A DNA stretch of 64,000 bases from Anaerotruncus colihominis (GTDB taxonomy: Bacteria > Bacillota > Clostridia > Oscillospirales > Ruminococcaceae), in assembly GCA_025146135.1 (NCBI GenBank), contig CP102255.1, positions 2,976,001-3,040,000 of the forward strand, given 5' to 3'. The notes beneath the pieces are model-generated. The model saw only the letters and a program-made list of their open reading frames with translations. It was not told the origin of the DNA and did no database searches. Shown in pieces: positions 7,603 through 17,397 of this stretch (position 1 is its first letter; each line of letters starts with the position of its first letter). The position numbers and the translations under genes are program-made.

Positions 7603-8466
7603 TCAATCAAAATCCATCCAGACCAGGTGCTTTCCGCAGTGGAGGCACTGGAACAGATAGCATTGCAGATGCCCGCCATTGACGGATTCCCGGATCATTT
7701 CTTTTTGCTCCTCGTCCCACATGGGATCGTCCAGCACGTCCTCCAGCGCGCCCAGGGCCCGCAGTTCTCTGGCGCCCACATAGCCCAAAAAGGCGCAGTA
7801 GTCGCCGCAGTGAGCGCGCCAATATTCCTGCTGCCAGCCGGAATAGCCGGGGGTGCGGTGGATGAGCTCGTCCAGCTTTTCCGGATCGTCTACGCCATCA
7901 TCCACAGAGAAATCGTCCTGAAAACTGCCGTCATATTTCCGGGCCGCCTCGCCGCTGGCGATACACGCCGGGCACAGATATGCAATATCCTCCACGGAAA
8001 AGAACGGATTGGTATAGAAAATATGGGTCATCTTGCCGCAGCAGTCGCAGACAACGCCCTCTGCGGACTCCTCAAACGCGCCGGTATCCAGAGGGTCCGG
8101 GTGATACCGGAAGGCAGGCAGGCCCAGCTGGGCCCGCCGCTCCTTCTCGTTCTGCGTTTCCTCCGGCGTTTTGGGCTTGGGGAGAGCATAATGATTGCCC
8201 CAGTTTTCCGCATAGTCCTTCAGCGTGCCCAGCCGCTTGAGGGTCTTTTTATCGGAACGATTTCCGATTTGGCAGAGCAGTTCATAGGCATCCTTCTTGA
8301 AGTCCAGTAGATCATACACATCCACCAGCACTTCCTTGGCCTGCTGATCCTCACTCTGCTCAAGTTCTTCCTTGAAGGTATATAGAGCGCGGACACTGTC
8401 CGGATTTCCTTCTGTCTCTCGAAACTGCTTTTGGAGTTCAATATATTGCTTTAAGTATTCGTTCAT
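7603..8466 (-). CDS. CbrC-family (UPF0167) protein with N-terminal extension
   Basis: A 287-residue protein. The C-terminal two thirds is a clear CbrC/UPF0167 domain: LPAFRYHPDPLDTGAF, cysteine pairs CDCCGK and CPAC, RTPGYSGWQQEYWRAHCGDYCAFLGYVG, and a last CLHCGKH. The cysteine pairs suggest zinc binding. E. coli CbrC is linked to colicin E2 tolerance. The first 90 residues are a helical extension. GGGAGGG lies before the ATG at 8466. The location among immunity genes fits a protective role. Confidence 0.9.
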   Translation of the reverse strand: MNEYLKQYIELQKQFRETEGNPDSVRALYTFKEELEQSEDQQAKEVLVDVYDLLDFKKDAYELLCQIGNRSDKKTLKRLGTLKDYAENWGNHYALPKPKTPEETQNEKERRAQLGLPAFRYHPDPLDTGAFEESAEGVVCDCCGKMTHIFYTNPFFSVEDIAYLCPACIASGEAARKYDGSFQDDFSVDDGVDDPEKLDELIHRTPGYSGWQQEYWRAHCGDYCAFLGYVGARELRALGALEDVLDDPMWDEEQKEMIRESVNGGHLQCYLFQCLHCGKHLVWMDFD

Positions 8467-8516
8467 AGGCACACCCTCCCATCAATTCAGCCAGAGGTTT
8501 TTCCATCATGGCGGCT

Positions 8517-8996
8517 TTACGTTTCATACAAATCTGCATTTCGGTATCTTGGGCCAATAAACACAGAGATACGGATGCCAGCCTGATTCCACTCGCCCGG
8601 CAGATAGATTTGGCAAGTAAAATGGTCCTCTGTCTGGCTGTTCGATGCTCTAAAGTCATATCGGCCCAGTTCCTGTTCATTGGCGGAAATCCGCTCCGCC
8701 TCATCCAGACCAGTAGTTTTTATAAACGCCTGAAAGCGATGCCAGACCTGCTCCGCTGTGAAGCGGTTTAATGAAACACCAAGGTGGTAAGAAGGCCCGC
8801 TTGCGGCCCGTCTTCGTTTTCCAGTAGCGTCTGGCTCGCAAACAAACACCCGCCTTTTCTCCACGCTCCAGCCTGTATTCTTTAAGAGCGGGATGTCATC
8901 CGAGAGGAGAGCGGTGAATTCGTTCAGGCGCTGTTCCCACAGGGCGATAGCCGCTTCCAACGAGTGGGGCAAGCAAGATTGATTTGATTTGTTCAT
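8517..8996 (-). CDS. Hypothetical protein, 159 aa
   Basis: A soluble protein with a helical N-terminus (SLEAAIALWEQRLNEF) and a strand-rich C-terminal half (RYDFRASNSQTEDHFTCQIYLPGEW, then IRISVFIGPR). I could not place it in a family. GGAGGAG lies seven bases before the ATG. It is immediately downstream of the giant multi-domain gene, 24 bp away. Confidence 0.65.
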   Translation of the reverse strand: MNKSNQSCLPHSLEAAIALWEQRLNEFTALLSDDIPLLKNTGWSVEKRRVFVCEPDATGKRRRAASGPSYHLGVSLNRFTAEQVWHRFQAFIKTTGLDEAERISANEQELGRYDFRASNSQTEDHFTCQIYLPGEWNQAGIRISVFIGPRYRNADLYET

Positions 8997-9020
8997 AACT
9001 GTTCTCCTCCCATGATGCCA

Positions 9021-12000
9021 TCAATCCCACCAGAAATACCAGACGGTGGACTGCCACAGGACATCTGCCAAGGAGCCAATGCTTCCATCCTCATTCTGAT
9101 CCAGATCTGGGCAGAAGCCATATTGCTCCACAGCCACCTCCATAGCTCTTTCCTTGGAGATCGGAGTTGGAAGTTCAAACTCCAATTCATCGTGGCTCAT
9201 GGCGGCAGGGATGGCACCATGCTGCTCGAACCAGTATTTCGCCACTGCCATCAGGTCCGGCGTGTCGGGGCACTCATTCCAATTTCCAAAGGGCAGGTAG
9301 GTGAAGATCTCCCAGGGCTTCTTTACCGGAATTTTAGCCAGAATGAGCGGATATGTCATTCCGGTATCATCGTTCCAATAGTTTGCGAAGCGGTCGTTGG
9401 GTTCTCCGCCCTCCATCTCTCCCAGGACTTCCTCCTCCCAGTCCAGATCATCGTCCTCGGCTTCTTCCTTACGCTGGCCGGTCAATTCCTCCAAAACCGC
9501 CTTTCCGTCCTTGACGGGAGCGGAGAGCATCTTCTTCCGATACTCCGTTACCGTTTTGAGGTCAAATTCATAGAAGTCCGCATCATGCTCCGGATCGGCG
9601 TTCATTACCAGACACTCCAACAGCGTTTCATCATCCGCCTGGATAAGCACGGGAACAAAGCCCTCCCGTACCCCCAGCCGCTGGGCGTAGCTGTATGCCG
9701 ACATGATGGGGTCATCATCTGCCATGGATGGGAAATAGGTACACTCGCAGTCCAAATACTCCATGATGGCCTGAGCCACCTCGGAAGGCTCCAGCGTGTC
9801 CCCGTCGAAGTCCTGTCCCTGCCAGTTTTCAAAGCGTTCTTCGATCACCTCTGCCATAGCCTGATAGTAGTCCTCGTCAAAGGGGATAAACAGGTAGGCT
9901 TCATCCTGGAACTCATCAGAGTGATACCGCTCCGGGCCGAAGAAGCGGAGGGCGTTGTCGTCAACATCGGCAGGATAGTAGGGGCTGTCGCCCTCTCCGT
10001 AGTAATAGCCTGCAAAGGCACGGCCTTGCTGATTGAACAGCACAGAGAACAAGCAGCCGTCCAGCTCATCCCGGATAAACTCCCGCAGATCCACACTGGC
10101 AGGATCAGCTTTGACCTTTTCTGCTACCTCCCTGTATTCCGTGAGGAATTCTTCGCCCATCAGGTCGTGCTCCATACACCAGCGCAGGTAGATGGCCATG
10201 TGGTTATAAGCATTGATGGGGTCAATAGGCAGTTCCTTCTCCTCAATGCTCTCAAGGTGATAGGAAGCGTCGTCCATCTCACCGTCAAAATTATCATTGG
10301 AAAGGGTGCCACGGGTGATAGCATTCTGGCGAGTAGGGTTTACGACAAAACTGATCCCCCTCATCTTGTTCAGCAGAGCGTCTACATCATGTTCCAGTTT
10401 ATAGTCCAACTCGTCCTCATAAAGCGGAATGACCTGATAGAAGTTGACCTCCTCGCCGCCCGGCAGAGTGCAGACCTCGCTGCCATCCTCCGTATCCTGG
10501 GGACCGATTAGGGTAGCAGTACACAGTTTGGTGTTGTCTGCAAATGGTTCCCGGTTCTCCACTGTATGACCATGCCCCAACCAGCTGTCACAGTTGATGG
10601 GCAGACGGGCCAAGGATTTCAGCAGGCGGATGGGCCAGTACCACTTTTCGTCTTTCATGGACTCCTGATCCAACTTCCAGTCCGCAGGCAGCGCGATAGC
10701 CAGCTCCGCCCGCTCCAGCTTGTATTCCGCCAGTTCCTCCGGCACATTCATCCGGTGAGCACCCATACCCATGGTGACCAGGGTGTAATAGTCCCGCTCC
10801 TCAGTGGGCGGCACGATGCAGATGTCCACATGGATGTCCGGGGAGACCAACTCGTGGAACACATTCTCGACCTCACCGAAATATTGCTCAATGTGCCCCT
10901 CGACGGCCTCCATCTCCTCCTCAGTGTAGACTTCGGGATTACTGAATTCTTCCTCATCCTGCGTGTCATCATTGTCTGAGTGGTCGCAGCTATCATCCTC
11001 TGGATCTCCCTTTATAGGCTCGTAACCGATCTTCAGGGTCATCTGTTCCTCTGGCAGAGAGACACCGGGGCTGCGGGTGATGGTGTGCTTATCGTCCGCA
11101 GAAAAACCGATGGTCTCGCCGTCTTGCAGCGTCACATCACACGCCAGCACATAGGAGGCAAGGCTTGCCAAAAAGTCCCGTAGTTCCTCCGGCTCAGCGT
11201 CGGTGTTCAACACCTCCATTTCCTCCTTGCCAAACACATCCATGCCGTAGGTGTAGCCGTTTAGGCCCCCCTCGCTCCGGTACAGGCCGAACCAAACCCA
11301 GTTGAAGATGGGCAGTTCGTCCTTTTTGAGCATATCGGCAAGGCCCTCATAGAAACGAGGCTCAAATACCACGCCGCTGGTGTAGACACCGGTGGCGTAT
11401 TTCTGCTTGCAGCACACTGCCATCGCCTTGGTGAACAGCTTACCTCGTTCCAGCAGTTTTTCCTCCTCGCCCAACACAGCCACCATGATATGGGCCTTGT
11501 GCGCTTTGGCCACTTCTACGGCCTCTGGCCACATATAGTTGTTTTCGGCGTTGATCTCTGCTTCATTGTCCGGGATGTGACCGTGGAATAGTGTCACAAT
11601 CAGCATCATATTGCCGACCCGCATTACCACAGCGTCATCGCTGTTCTCAACATCTTCGTCGCCCTCATCCGGCTCCTCATCTACGATGCCCCATTCTTCC
11701 CGCAGATCTCGGATCAACTGCTCCTTGTCCCACTCTGCTTTGGAGAGGAGCACAGATCCGGCAAAGGAACCCTTATGGTCGGTTTCCTCCTCGTCGTCGT
11801 CATCCTCAAGATCCTCTACATCTTCATCCGGATCATAGAGGGATTCATGCTCCAGTCCGCGGATAAATTCCTCAAAGCTATCTGCCAGATGGGTAATTTT
11901 ATAGTCATTTTCCTGATCCACATGGGCTACCGCAGGCTCTCCCTGGGGACCGCAAGCCCGGTAGTCCAGGAAAATCATATCGTGTCCGGCGCTTGGACAG

Positions 12001-14831
12001 TCGCAGATGGCCACGCCGATGGCAGGATACTCCCACTCATCGATCATAAACTGGCTGCCCAGCTCTCCGCAGAGGGAGCAGCTCTTTTCTCGTCCGATGC
12101 CGAAAATGCCGGTGATGGCCACATGATCATCTGACCAACAGGTAGGCTCATCGCAGGGATAGCAGGTGTTCACCGGAATGCCGCCGTTGTGCTGCTTCAT
12201 CAGCCAAATGTAGGTGGTGGGCAGCTTGTAGCCCAGTTCCTCCTCCACGCTGGCAATCAGCTCGTCGGAAGGCGGATCGCTGACATATTCTTTCAGTGCA
12301 TACCAATTATCATCCCAGAAGTTGGTGAGGTCGAAGCCCTCAAATGGAGTATCACCGGGCACGAATTTGGCCTTCTTCTTCCGGCTGCGCTGGCGTTTCC
12401 GGATCTCCGCCTTACACTCCCGAATTACCGCCGGGGCATTTTCATCCTCTGGGTCCAGCTCTGCCCACCGTTGGGCGTAGGGGATGGCCTTTTCCTCCTG
12501 GCCGTAGAGATACTGATGGCCATAGGCCATCCGCATATTCCACTCTGCCTTGTCCTGGCCTTCCTCCCGGACGGACTCCAGCACCTCAATGGCCCTCAGA
12601 AGGGCTTTGTCTCCCTTGGATTTCAAAGTACCTTCGTCATGGTCCCCGATGATGGCGTAGTTCTCCAGTGCACGGGCCAGGGCGTAGGCGGTGCGGTAGT
12701 TCCTCCAGTCCTCCGGGATGGCATTCAGTGCCTGGATACAGCGGGTGTACTCGTCTTCGTCGTTCCACTGCTCCAGCTGAGCGAAGAATGCTTCGGCGTT
12801 CTGTTGGGTATAAGGAATATAGTCCATGCCCATAAGCGTTTCATCCAACTCGTCATCCTGATTCTCAGTTTCTGTCCCATCATCTTGTTGCTTTAGGGGT
12901 ACAGAACCGGCTTCACGGCGGAAGGTGTGGAAGATGGCCCATGGGATGTCCGTGCCTTCAAAGAACTCTTTCGCCATGTTCAGCGCCTCTCGGATGTCCC
13001 AGGCGATGAAGTCCACATAGCCACAGTAGAGGCCGGTGGCCCCGCCGGTGAGAGTGAGCACTTCCGATCCTTCATCAGTGGTGAACACTTCTTCCAGCTT
13101 GTCCCGGAAGTCGAAGATCTTCTGACTGCCTTCCTCCTCCCGCAGGGTATCCAGGGGATAGCAGAAGAAGCCCGCTACCGCGCCGTCGGCATGGAGATCA
13201 TCCATGAAGTCATTGTCGGCATTCAGATAGCCGTTGATGAGCGGCACACAGCAAGTGGAGCCCACCATGGTATCCAACCGCCAATCGGCGTCGGGATCTT
13301 CATTGGGTTCCATTTTGTAGCCAAGATAGCTCTCCAGATAGGCATTTGGATCAGTGGAGAGCTCCAGGCCCTGCTCCCGCAGTTTGTCGGGCAGCTGGGA
13401 CAGGAGGAAGGACGGCTCTGCCTTGGGTTCCTCCAGCACATCAAAGCTGTCTATGTATCTCATGTGGGGGATCTCGCCCAGCACTTGGTCGGTGAGGGTG
13501 GTGAGCATCCACCAGGCCCGGCCTTCCGCCTCCCGGAGCATAGGCAGCAGCTTTTCGCAGTAGGCGGAGATGGCGAAGCTGTTTTCGCCCTGCTCCTCCA
13601 GCCAGATCTGCACGTCCTCCCCGGAGATGTCCCAGCCATCCTCGGTGCGCAGACCGATGTTCTGGAGGGGCTGACGGCCCACAAGGATGTTCCAGTGCTC
13701 CAGCACCTCCTTGGGGGCGTGCTTCTGGAAGTAGACCAGCTCAAACAGCTTGACCTTGTCGCCCTCCGGGGTGAGGATCAGCTCGTACTTCTCACCGTTA
13801 AAGCCCATCTCGAAGGAAATCTCATCAAAGACCAGATTCAGGGTTTCCTCCATGTGGGCCACGATCTCCGCACCGCGGGTGTGCTCCTTGTCCTCATCCA
13901 TCATCTGGCGCAATTCTGCTTCCATCTCGGCAAAGGTTTCCCACCAGTCCTCTGTCCGTTCCCGGAAGCACTCTGAAAACTGCGGCAAGGTAATAAGACT
14001 CTCACAGGCATCAATGAGCTTTTGGGTATCTTCATCACCAGGAAGTTTCTCCAACGCCTTGCGGAAATAGGGCAATGCCCGGCCCTCCTGATCCAGATAG
14101 TAATAGGAATAGCCCATACGGAAGTTCCAACGGTAGTCTTCTGCAAAGTAGTCTGCATGGGGTTTCAGCAAGGAAAGAGCCTTCTGATACAGTTCCCGAT
14201 CCTCTGGAACAGCTAAGTTGTTATAGGCGCGGGCCAACTCGCTGTCCATCTCAGGGGTACGCTCCTCGGCGGGGATGGCCTCCAGCGCATCAATAATTTT
14301 ATGTTGTTTGCTCTCCTCATGCCACTTCTGGCACTGCTTCAAAATGTCCATATCTTGTTCCTCATCGGATTGTTCCAAATCCAGTCGATCAATGAGCTGA
14401 TTCAAGTGTTCCAACCACTCAGGAGCGATCTCACCGCTATCCTCGTTCTTCCAAAGATCCATAATCTCACGGATGCCGTCCTCGTCCGGCACCTCGTTTT
14501 TGATGTCGGTGAGCTGCCGCAGCAGGAAGGCAATGGCTTCTTTGGATGCTGTGAAACCGGTGACTTTATCCCATATAGCTTCTTCATGATCGTAGTCCAG
14601 CTTGCCGTTATCCTTCCATTGGAAATACAGCTCCGCCAGAGCCATCGCAGTATTGTCAAAGAGGAAGTCGATTTGTGAGAAGTCAGATCCCAGCATGACT
14701 TCCTCTTTCATCAGTTCGATCATCTCGCCCAGATCCATTACCGGATGCTCCGGTACATATTCATTTTTGAGGATGTCCAGTACATCCAGCCCTTCGTCAC
14801 GCTCTAATGCTTTTATGCCCCATGCTCCCAT
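9021..14831 (-). CDS. Giant polyimmunity protein: DUF4259-TPR-SUKH-DUF4261-SUFU-DUF4253
   Basis: A 1936-residue soluble, very acidic protein. Domains in order: DUF4259 (1-150, opens MGAWGIKALERDEGLDVLD); TPR-like helices (155-290); two unassigned alpha/beta regions (about 295-470 and 475-645); a second TPR block (670-800); SUKH/SMI1-KNR4 (835-995); an acidic linker; DUF4261 (1020-1275); suppressor-of-fused (1305-1500, VNFYQVIPLY); a domain shared with the protein at 33197-35212 (1515-1675); and DUF4253 (1680-1936, ending WQSTVWYFWWD). Each named family is otherwise a separate immunity-type protein. The reading frame is intact and GAGAGG precedes the ATG at 14831. One protein may therefore block several toxins (inference). 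Confidence 0.9.
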   Translation of the reverse strand: MGAWGIKALERDEGLDVLDILKNEYVPEHPVMDLGEMIELMKEEVMLGSDFSQIDFLFDNTAMALAELYFQWKDNGKLDYDHEEAIWDKVTGFTASKEAIAFLLRQLTDIKNEVPDEDGIREIMDLWKNEDSGEIAPEWLEHLNQLIDRLDLEQSDEEQDMDILKQCQKWHEESKQHKIIDALEAIPAEERTPEMDSELARAYNNLAVPEDRELYQKALSLLKPHADYFAEDYRWNFRMGYSYYYLDQEGRALPYFRKALEKLPGDEDTQKLIDACESLITLPQFSECFRERTEDWWETFAEMEAELRQMMDEDKEHTRGAEIVAHMEETLNLVFDEISFEMGFNGEKYELILTPEGDKVKLFELVYFQKHAPKEVLEHWNILVGRQPLQNIGLRTEDGWDISGEDVQIWLEEQGENSFAISAYCEKLLPMLREAEGRAWWMLTTLTDQVLGEIPHMRYIDSFDVLEEPKAEPSFLLSQLPDKLREQGLELSTDPNAYLESYLGYKMEPNEDPDADWRLDTMVGSTCCVPLINGYLNADNDFMDDLHADGAVAGFFCYPLDTLREEEGSQKIFDFRDKLEEVFTTDEGSEVLTLTGGATGLYCGYVDFIAWDIREALNMAKEFFEGTDIPWAIFHTFRREAGSVPLKQQDDGTETENQDDELDETLMGMDYIPYTQQNAEAFFAQLEQWNDEDEYTRCIQALNAIPEDWRNYRTAYALARALENYAIIGDHDEGTLKSKGDKALLRAIEVLESVREEGQDKAEWNMRMAYGHQYLYGQEEKAIPYAQRWAELDPEDENAPAVIRECKAEIRKRQRSRKKKAKFVPGDTPFEGFDLTNFWDDNWYALKEYVSDPPSDELIASVEEELGYKLPTTYIWLMKQHNGGIPVNTCYPCDEPTCWSDDHVAITGIFGIGREKSCSLCGELGSQFMIDEWEYPAIGVAICDCPSAGHDMIFLDYRACGPQGEPAVAHVDQENDYKITHLADSFEEFIRGLEHESLYDPDEDVEDLEDDDDEEETDHKGSFAGSVLLSKAEWDKEQLIRDLREEWGIVDEEPDEGDEDVENSDDAVVMRVGNMMLIVTLFHGHIPDNEAEINAENNYMWPEAVEVAKAHKAHIMVAVLGEEEKLLERGKLFTKAMAVCCKQKYATGVYTSGVVFEPRFYEGLADMLKKDELPIFNWVWFGLYRSEGGLNGYTYGMDVFGKEEMEVLNTDAEPEELRDFLASLASYVLACDVTLQDGETIGFSADDKHTITRSPGVSLPEEQMTLKIGYEPIKGDPEDDSCDHSDNDDTQDEEEFSNPEVYTEEEMEAVEGHIEQYFGEVENVFHELVSPDIHVDICIVPPTEERDYYTLVTMGMGAHRMNVPEELAEYKLERAELAIALPADWKLDQESMKDEKWYWPIRLLKSLARLPINCDSWLGHGHTVENREPFADNTKLCTATLIGPQDTEDGSEVCTLPGGEEVNFYQVIPLYEDELDYKLEHDVDALLNKMRGISFVVNPTRQNAITRGTLSNDNFDGEMDDASYHLESIEEKELPIDPINAYNHMAIYLRWCMEHDLMGEEFLTEYREVAEKVKADPASVDLREFIRDELDGCLFSVLFNQQGRAFAGYYYGEGDSPYYPADVDDNALRFFGPERYHSDEFQDEAYLFIPFDEDYYQAMAEVIEERFENWQGQDFDGDTLEPSEVAQAIMEYLDCECTYFPSMADDDPIMSAYSYAQRLGVREGFVPVLIQADDETLLECLVMNADPEHDADFYEFDLKTVTEYRKKMLSAPVKDGKAVLEELTGQRKEEAEDDDLDWEEEVLGEMEGGEPNDRFANYWNDDTGMTYPLILAKIPVKKPWEIFTYLPFGNWNECPDTPDLMAVAKYWFEQHGAIPAAMSHDELEFELPTPISKERAMEVAVEQYGFCPDLDQNEDGSIGSLADVLWQSTVWYFWWD

Positions 14832-14879
14832 GTCGGCACCTCTCTTTCTTTATTTCGTATCAAGCTTCTATTGTCAATC

Positions 14880-16505
14880 TTAGTTCTCCAGCCGAATGAT
14901 AGGCCGATAAAAGTCATAATCTCCGTTTAGTTCATTGTCCTCCTGCACTTCCGGCTTACAGTGAGGCGAACAGGGTAGGAAACCGAGAAATGGGCCCAGC
15001 CCGCCGCAGATATTGCACCCGCCGTCACCGCCGCAGGTGGTAAGTCTATCAGCCTGCACCACTTCCCGCATATAGGGATCGTAGGCGATGGACAAGCCGA
15101 AGAAGTTGGGTTCCTCCATGTCATAGGGCCGGTTCTCATCCTCATCCATGTCCTCAAACCAGTGCAGACGCATGGAGTAGTCTAACCCATCTCCCCATGG
15201 AAACAGGGTCCGACACCCGCCGCCACACAGGTAGGCCCACTCGTCCGTCGTGGGCAGGGAGAAGCCCTGTTTTTGCAGCCGGTTTTGAAAGTCCAGATAG
15301 TCCACCTCGTGATAGAGGCTGACCTGCCAGCTGTCACCATCCCGTTCGAAACGGGCACGGCCTGCCAGAGTAAGACTGTCCCTGTCAGTCAAAGCGAATT
15401 GGCGAAAATCTTCCAACCATTCCGAGCGCAGTCGTGGGTCCTCCAGTTTGACTGGCTCCAAGTTAATTTCCTCCAGCTCCCGGCCTGCCAGCATGGGACC
15501 GATGGCCACTTGCCGGACGGGAGCCATACTCTCTCCAATGAGTTCTGTCGGGTCCTGCTCCATTTCCCATTCCCGGAACAGATACTCCAATTCCTCCCGG
15601 CTCTCCTGATTCAGTCCCTCGGCAAACTGCTCCCAGCCCAGGGTGACGGTATCGCCAGGGACAAAGACGAACTCCCGACCATCTTTCTTGAAGATGCCGG
15701 TGGTGCAGCTCTGGCCCCAGCGGTCAAAAGTATGTAGACCGAGAAAGGTCATATCATAACGGGCAGCCAGGCTTTCCATCAGCGTCTGCTTCTCGGTGGT
15801 ATCCATTTGATTGAATTGGGGACGGGACAGTTTTTCGTTCATGGCAAGTCCTCCTTCGATTCGTTTTGCGTGTTCCAGCAGATAGCTCCGACCATCCTGC
15901 TTGGCCCGTTCCAAGTATTGTGGAAGCAGGTCGGAATGGATGGCATCCAGCGAGACCAGAACGGCGATCCGCTGGTATTCCTGAAGTTCAGGAGAGTAAC
16001 AGTTGCGCTCCCAAAACAGCGGAGCGAACTGTTCCACACAGTCAGGACGCAGAGCGGGCATCGCCAAAAGCGCCCGTCTGCTCACATATTCATTGGGGTC
16101 CTTTGCGAAATTCAGAATTATATCCCTGACTTCCTGACTACATGAGCATTCCGGCAGATAGGCGGCAAACTGCCACTTGGCCTCATTCTCATTGGAGGCT
16201 GCGGCCCTGCGGCAGAGGCACTCAAACCATTGTGGATGGGAAGTGGTCTCCTGTATAAACCCCTCCGCTTCGTTGTCCCTGGCTATCAGATAGACCATCT
16301 CATCCAGCAGGACGCTGTCTGCTGTTTCTGCATCCATTTGGGTCAACACATGGCAAAAGGCATCAAATATATCATTCCACGCAGGGTAATCGACCTCCCA
16401 CGCACCGCCAATCTCCTCGGTGGTTTTTCCGGGATAAGTGATTTCCTGCCACTGATGAAATTTTCTTGCCTGCTCCAGCAGGCACTCCCTGATGTCCTTT
16501 GCCAT
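14880..16505 (-). CDS. HEAT-like protein fused to a formylglycine-enzyme-like (SUMF1 fold) domain
   Basis: A 541-residue protein. Residues 1-235 are helical, with short repeats around DPNEYVSRRALLAMPAL typical of HEAT-like solenoids. Residues 260-541 resemble the FGE-sulfatase/SUMF1 fold: FVFVPGDTVTLGW, a GFSLPTTDEWAYLCGGG block, FPWGDG, and a closing YRPIIRL. This fold serves as formylglycine-generating enzyme or as a binding module. The two-cysteine active site of true enzymes is not evident here, so a binding role is more likely (inference). GAGG precedes the ATG. Confidence 0.75.
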   Translation of the reverse strand: MAKDIRECLLEQARKFHQWQEITYPGKTTEEIGGAWEVDYPAWNDIFDAFCHVLTQMDAETADSVLLDEMVYLIARDNEAEGFIQETTSHPQWFECLCRRAAASNENEAKWQFAAYLPECSCSQEVRDIILNFAKDPNEYVSRRALLAMPALRPDCVEQFAPLFWERNCYSPELQEYQRIAVLVSLDAIHSDLLPQYLERAKQDGRSYLLEHAKRIEGGLAMNEKLSRPQFNQMDTTEKQTLMESLAARYDMTFLGLHTFDRWGQSCTTGIFKKDGREFVFVPGDTVTLGWEQFAEGLNQESREELEYLFREWEMEQDPTELIGESMAPVRQVAIGPMLAGRELEEINLEPVKLEDPRLRSEWLEDFRQFALTDRDSLTLAGRARFERDGDSWQVSLYHEVDYLDFQNRLQKQGFSLPTTDEWAYLCGGGCRTLFPWGDGLDYSMRLHWFEDMDEDENRPYDMEEPNFFGLSIAYDPYMREVVQADRLTTCGGDGGCNICGGLGPFLGFLPCSPHCKPEVQEDNELNGDYDFYRPIIRLEN

Positions 16506-16514
16506 ACGCTTACC

Positions 16515-16976
16515 TCACAATTCTTTGCACAGGTTTCCCAGTTCCAATGCCTGTTCCACAAGGCCCAGGAGCAGGCTGGAAAAATTCTCGTCAATCTCCT
16601 CCAGATCGGCATAGTCACAGTTATAGCCCCGGACTCTGCCGCTCTCCAAGTCGATAAATACGATACTCCCGTCACCCAATCCTCCGATTGGAAAGGTGGG
16701 GCCGTGGTCATATTCGCTCATGTAATCCTCATAAGCCTCTTGAAAAATCGGGTAGGCTTCTTCCAACTCTTTCAGTGTGAAGATCCACGGTTCCGCCAAA
16801 TAGCAGCCGCCGAAGTTCAAAAGTAGCCAGCGGTACTCTGCGGGGATGGGAGTATACCTGCTTTCAAATCGTTTCACAGCATCCTCCGGTTCTGGGCAGG
16901 TACCCGTTGTGAAGGGGCTTACTTTATAAGCAGTTTGAATTTTACTGCGGTTTTTTTCCAAATTCATGTCATGCAT
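16515..16976 (-). CDS. SMI1/KNR4 (SUKH) family protein
   Basis: A 153-residue SUKH-superfamily protein: helix EDAVKRFESRY, the PAEYRWLLLNFGGCYL motif that marks the fold, and later the GDGSIVFIDLESGRVRGY strand pair. SUKH proteins are among the commonest immunity proteins of toxin systems and bind varied toxins. The ATG at 16976 has GAGG seven to eight bases upstream; the longer frame to 16997 has no better site. Confidence 0.85.
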   Translation of the reverse strand: MHDMNLEKNRSKIQTAYKVSPFTTGTCPEPEDAVKRFESRYTPIPAEYRWLLLNFGGCYLAEPWIFTLKELEEAYPIFQEAYEDYMSEYDHGPTFPIGGLGDGSIVFIDLESGRVRGYNCDYADLEEIDENFSSLLLGLVEQALELGNLCKEL

Positions 16977-16986
16977 TGTATTTTCC

Positions 16987-17397
16987 TCACAGAGCATCCA
17001 GGTTTTCCTGCAAATCGCCCTGCATCAAGTGCTGGGCAATGGCTTGGTTCAGTGCCTTATGGGGGTGATAGGCTGCCTGCTCTACATCGTGGAGGCACTC
17101 CTCCATCAATGCCTCTGGCGAAATGCCCTCCCGCTTGCCGTAGAGGTGGCCGAAGGCATAGCACACGGACTTGAGAAAGTCAAAAATGTAGTCGTGATTT
17201 CCGTGCATACTGGGAAGGTCATTGAACGAGCCCATGCCGCCGTATGCCCGAAGATGGTGGGTAACCTCCCGCCGCTGGTTCCAGTCCTGAATGTCCCGCT
17301 CCAACCAGCCGATCCAGTTTTGGAATTCCGGATGGTCTGCCAGAAGGATGGAGCGCAGACAGATCAGAGCTTCGGTATAAATATCTGTCTGTTTCAT
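16987..17397 (-). CDS. DUF6966-like hypothetical protein
   Basis: A 136-residue, mostly helical protein. The central YGGMGSFNDL motif (residues 52-61) is characteristic of a small family I recall as DUF6966; function unknown. It ends 11 bp before the SUKH gene and overlaps the upstream gene by one base (TGATG), so translation is probably coupled. Confidence 0.65.
   Translation of the reverse strand: MKQTDIYTEALICLRSILLADHPEFQNWIGWLERDIQDWNQRREVTHHLRAYGGMGSFNDLPSMHGNHDYIFDFLKSVCYAFGHLYGKREGISPEALMEECLHDVEQAAYHPHKALNQAIAQHLMQGDLQENLDAL

Noticed and set aside
9012..14296. Several long plus-strand frames across the giant gene
   Set aside because: They mirror the codon bias of the minus-strand gene, whose domains match known families over the whole length.
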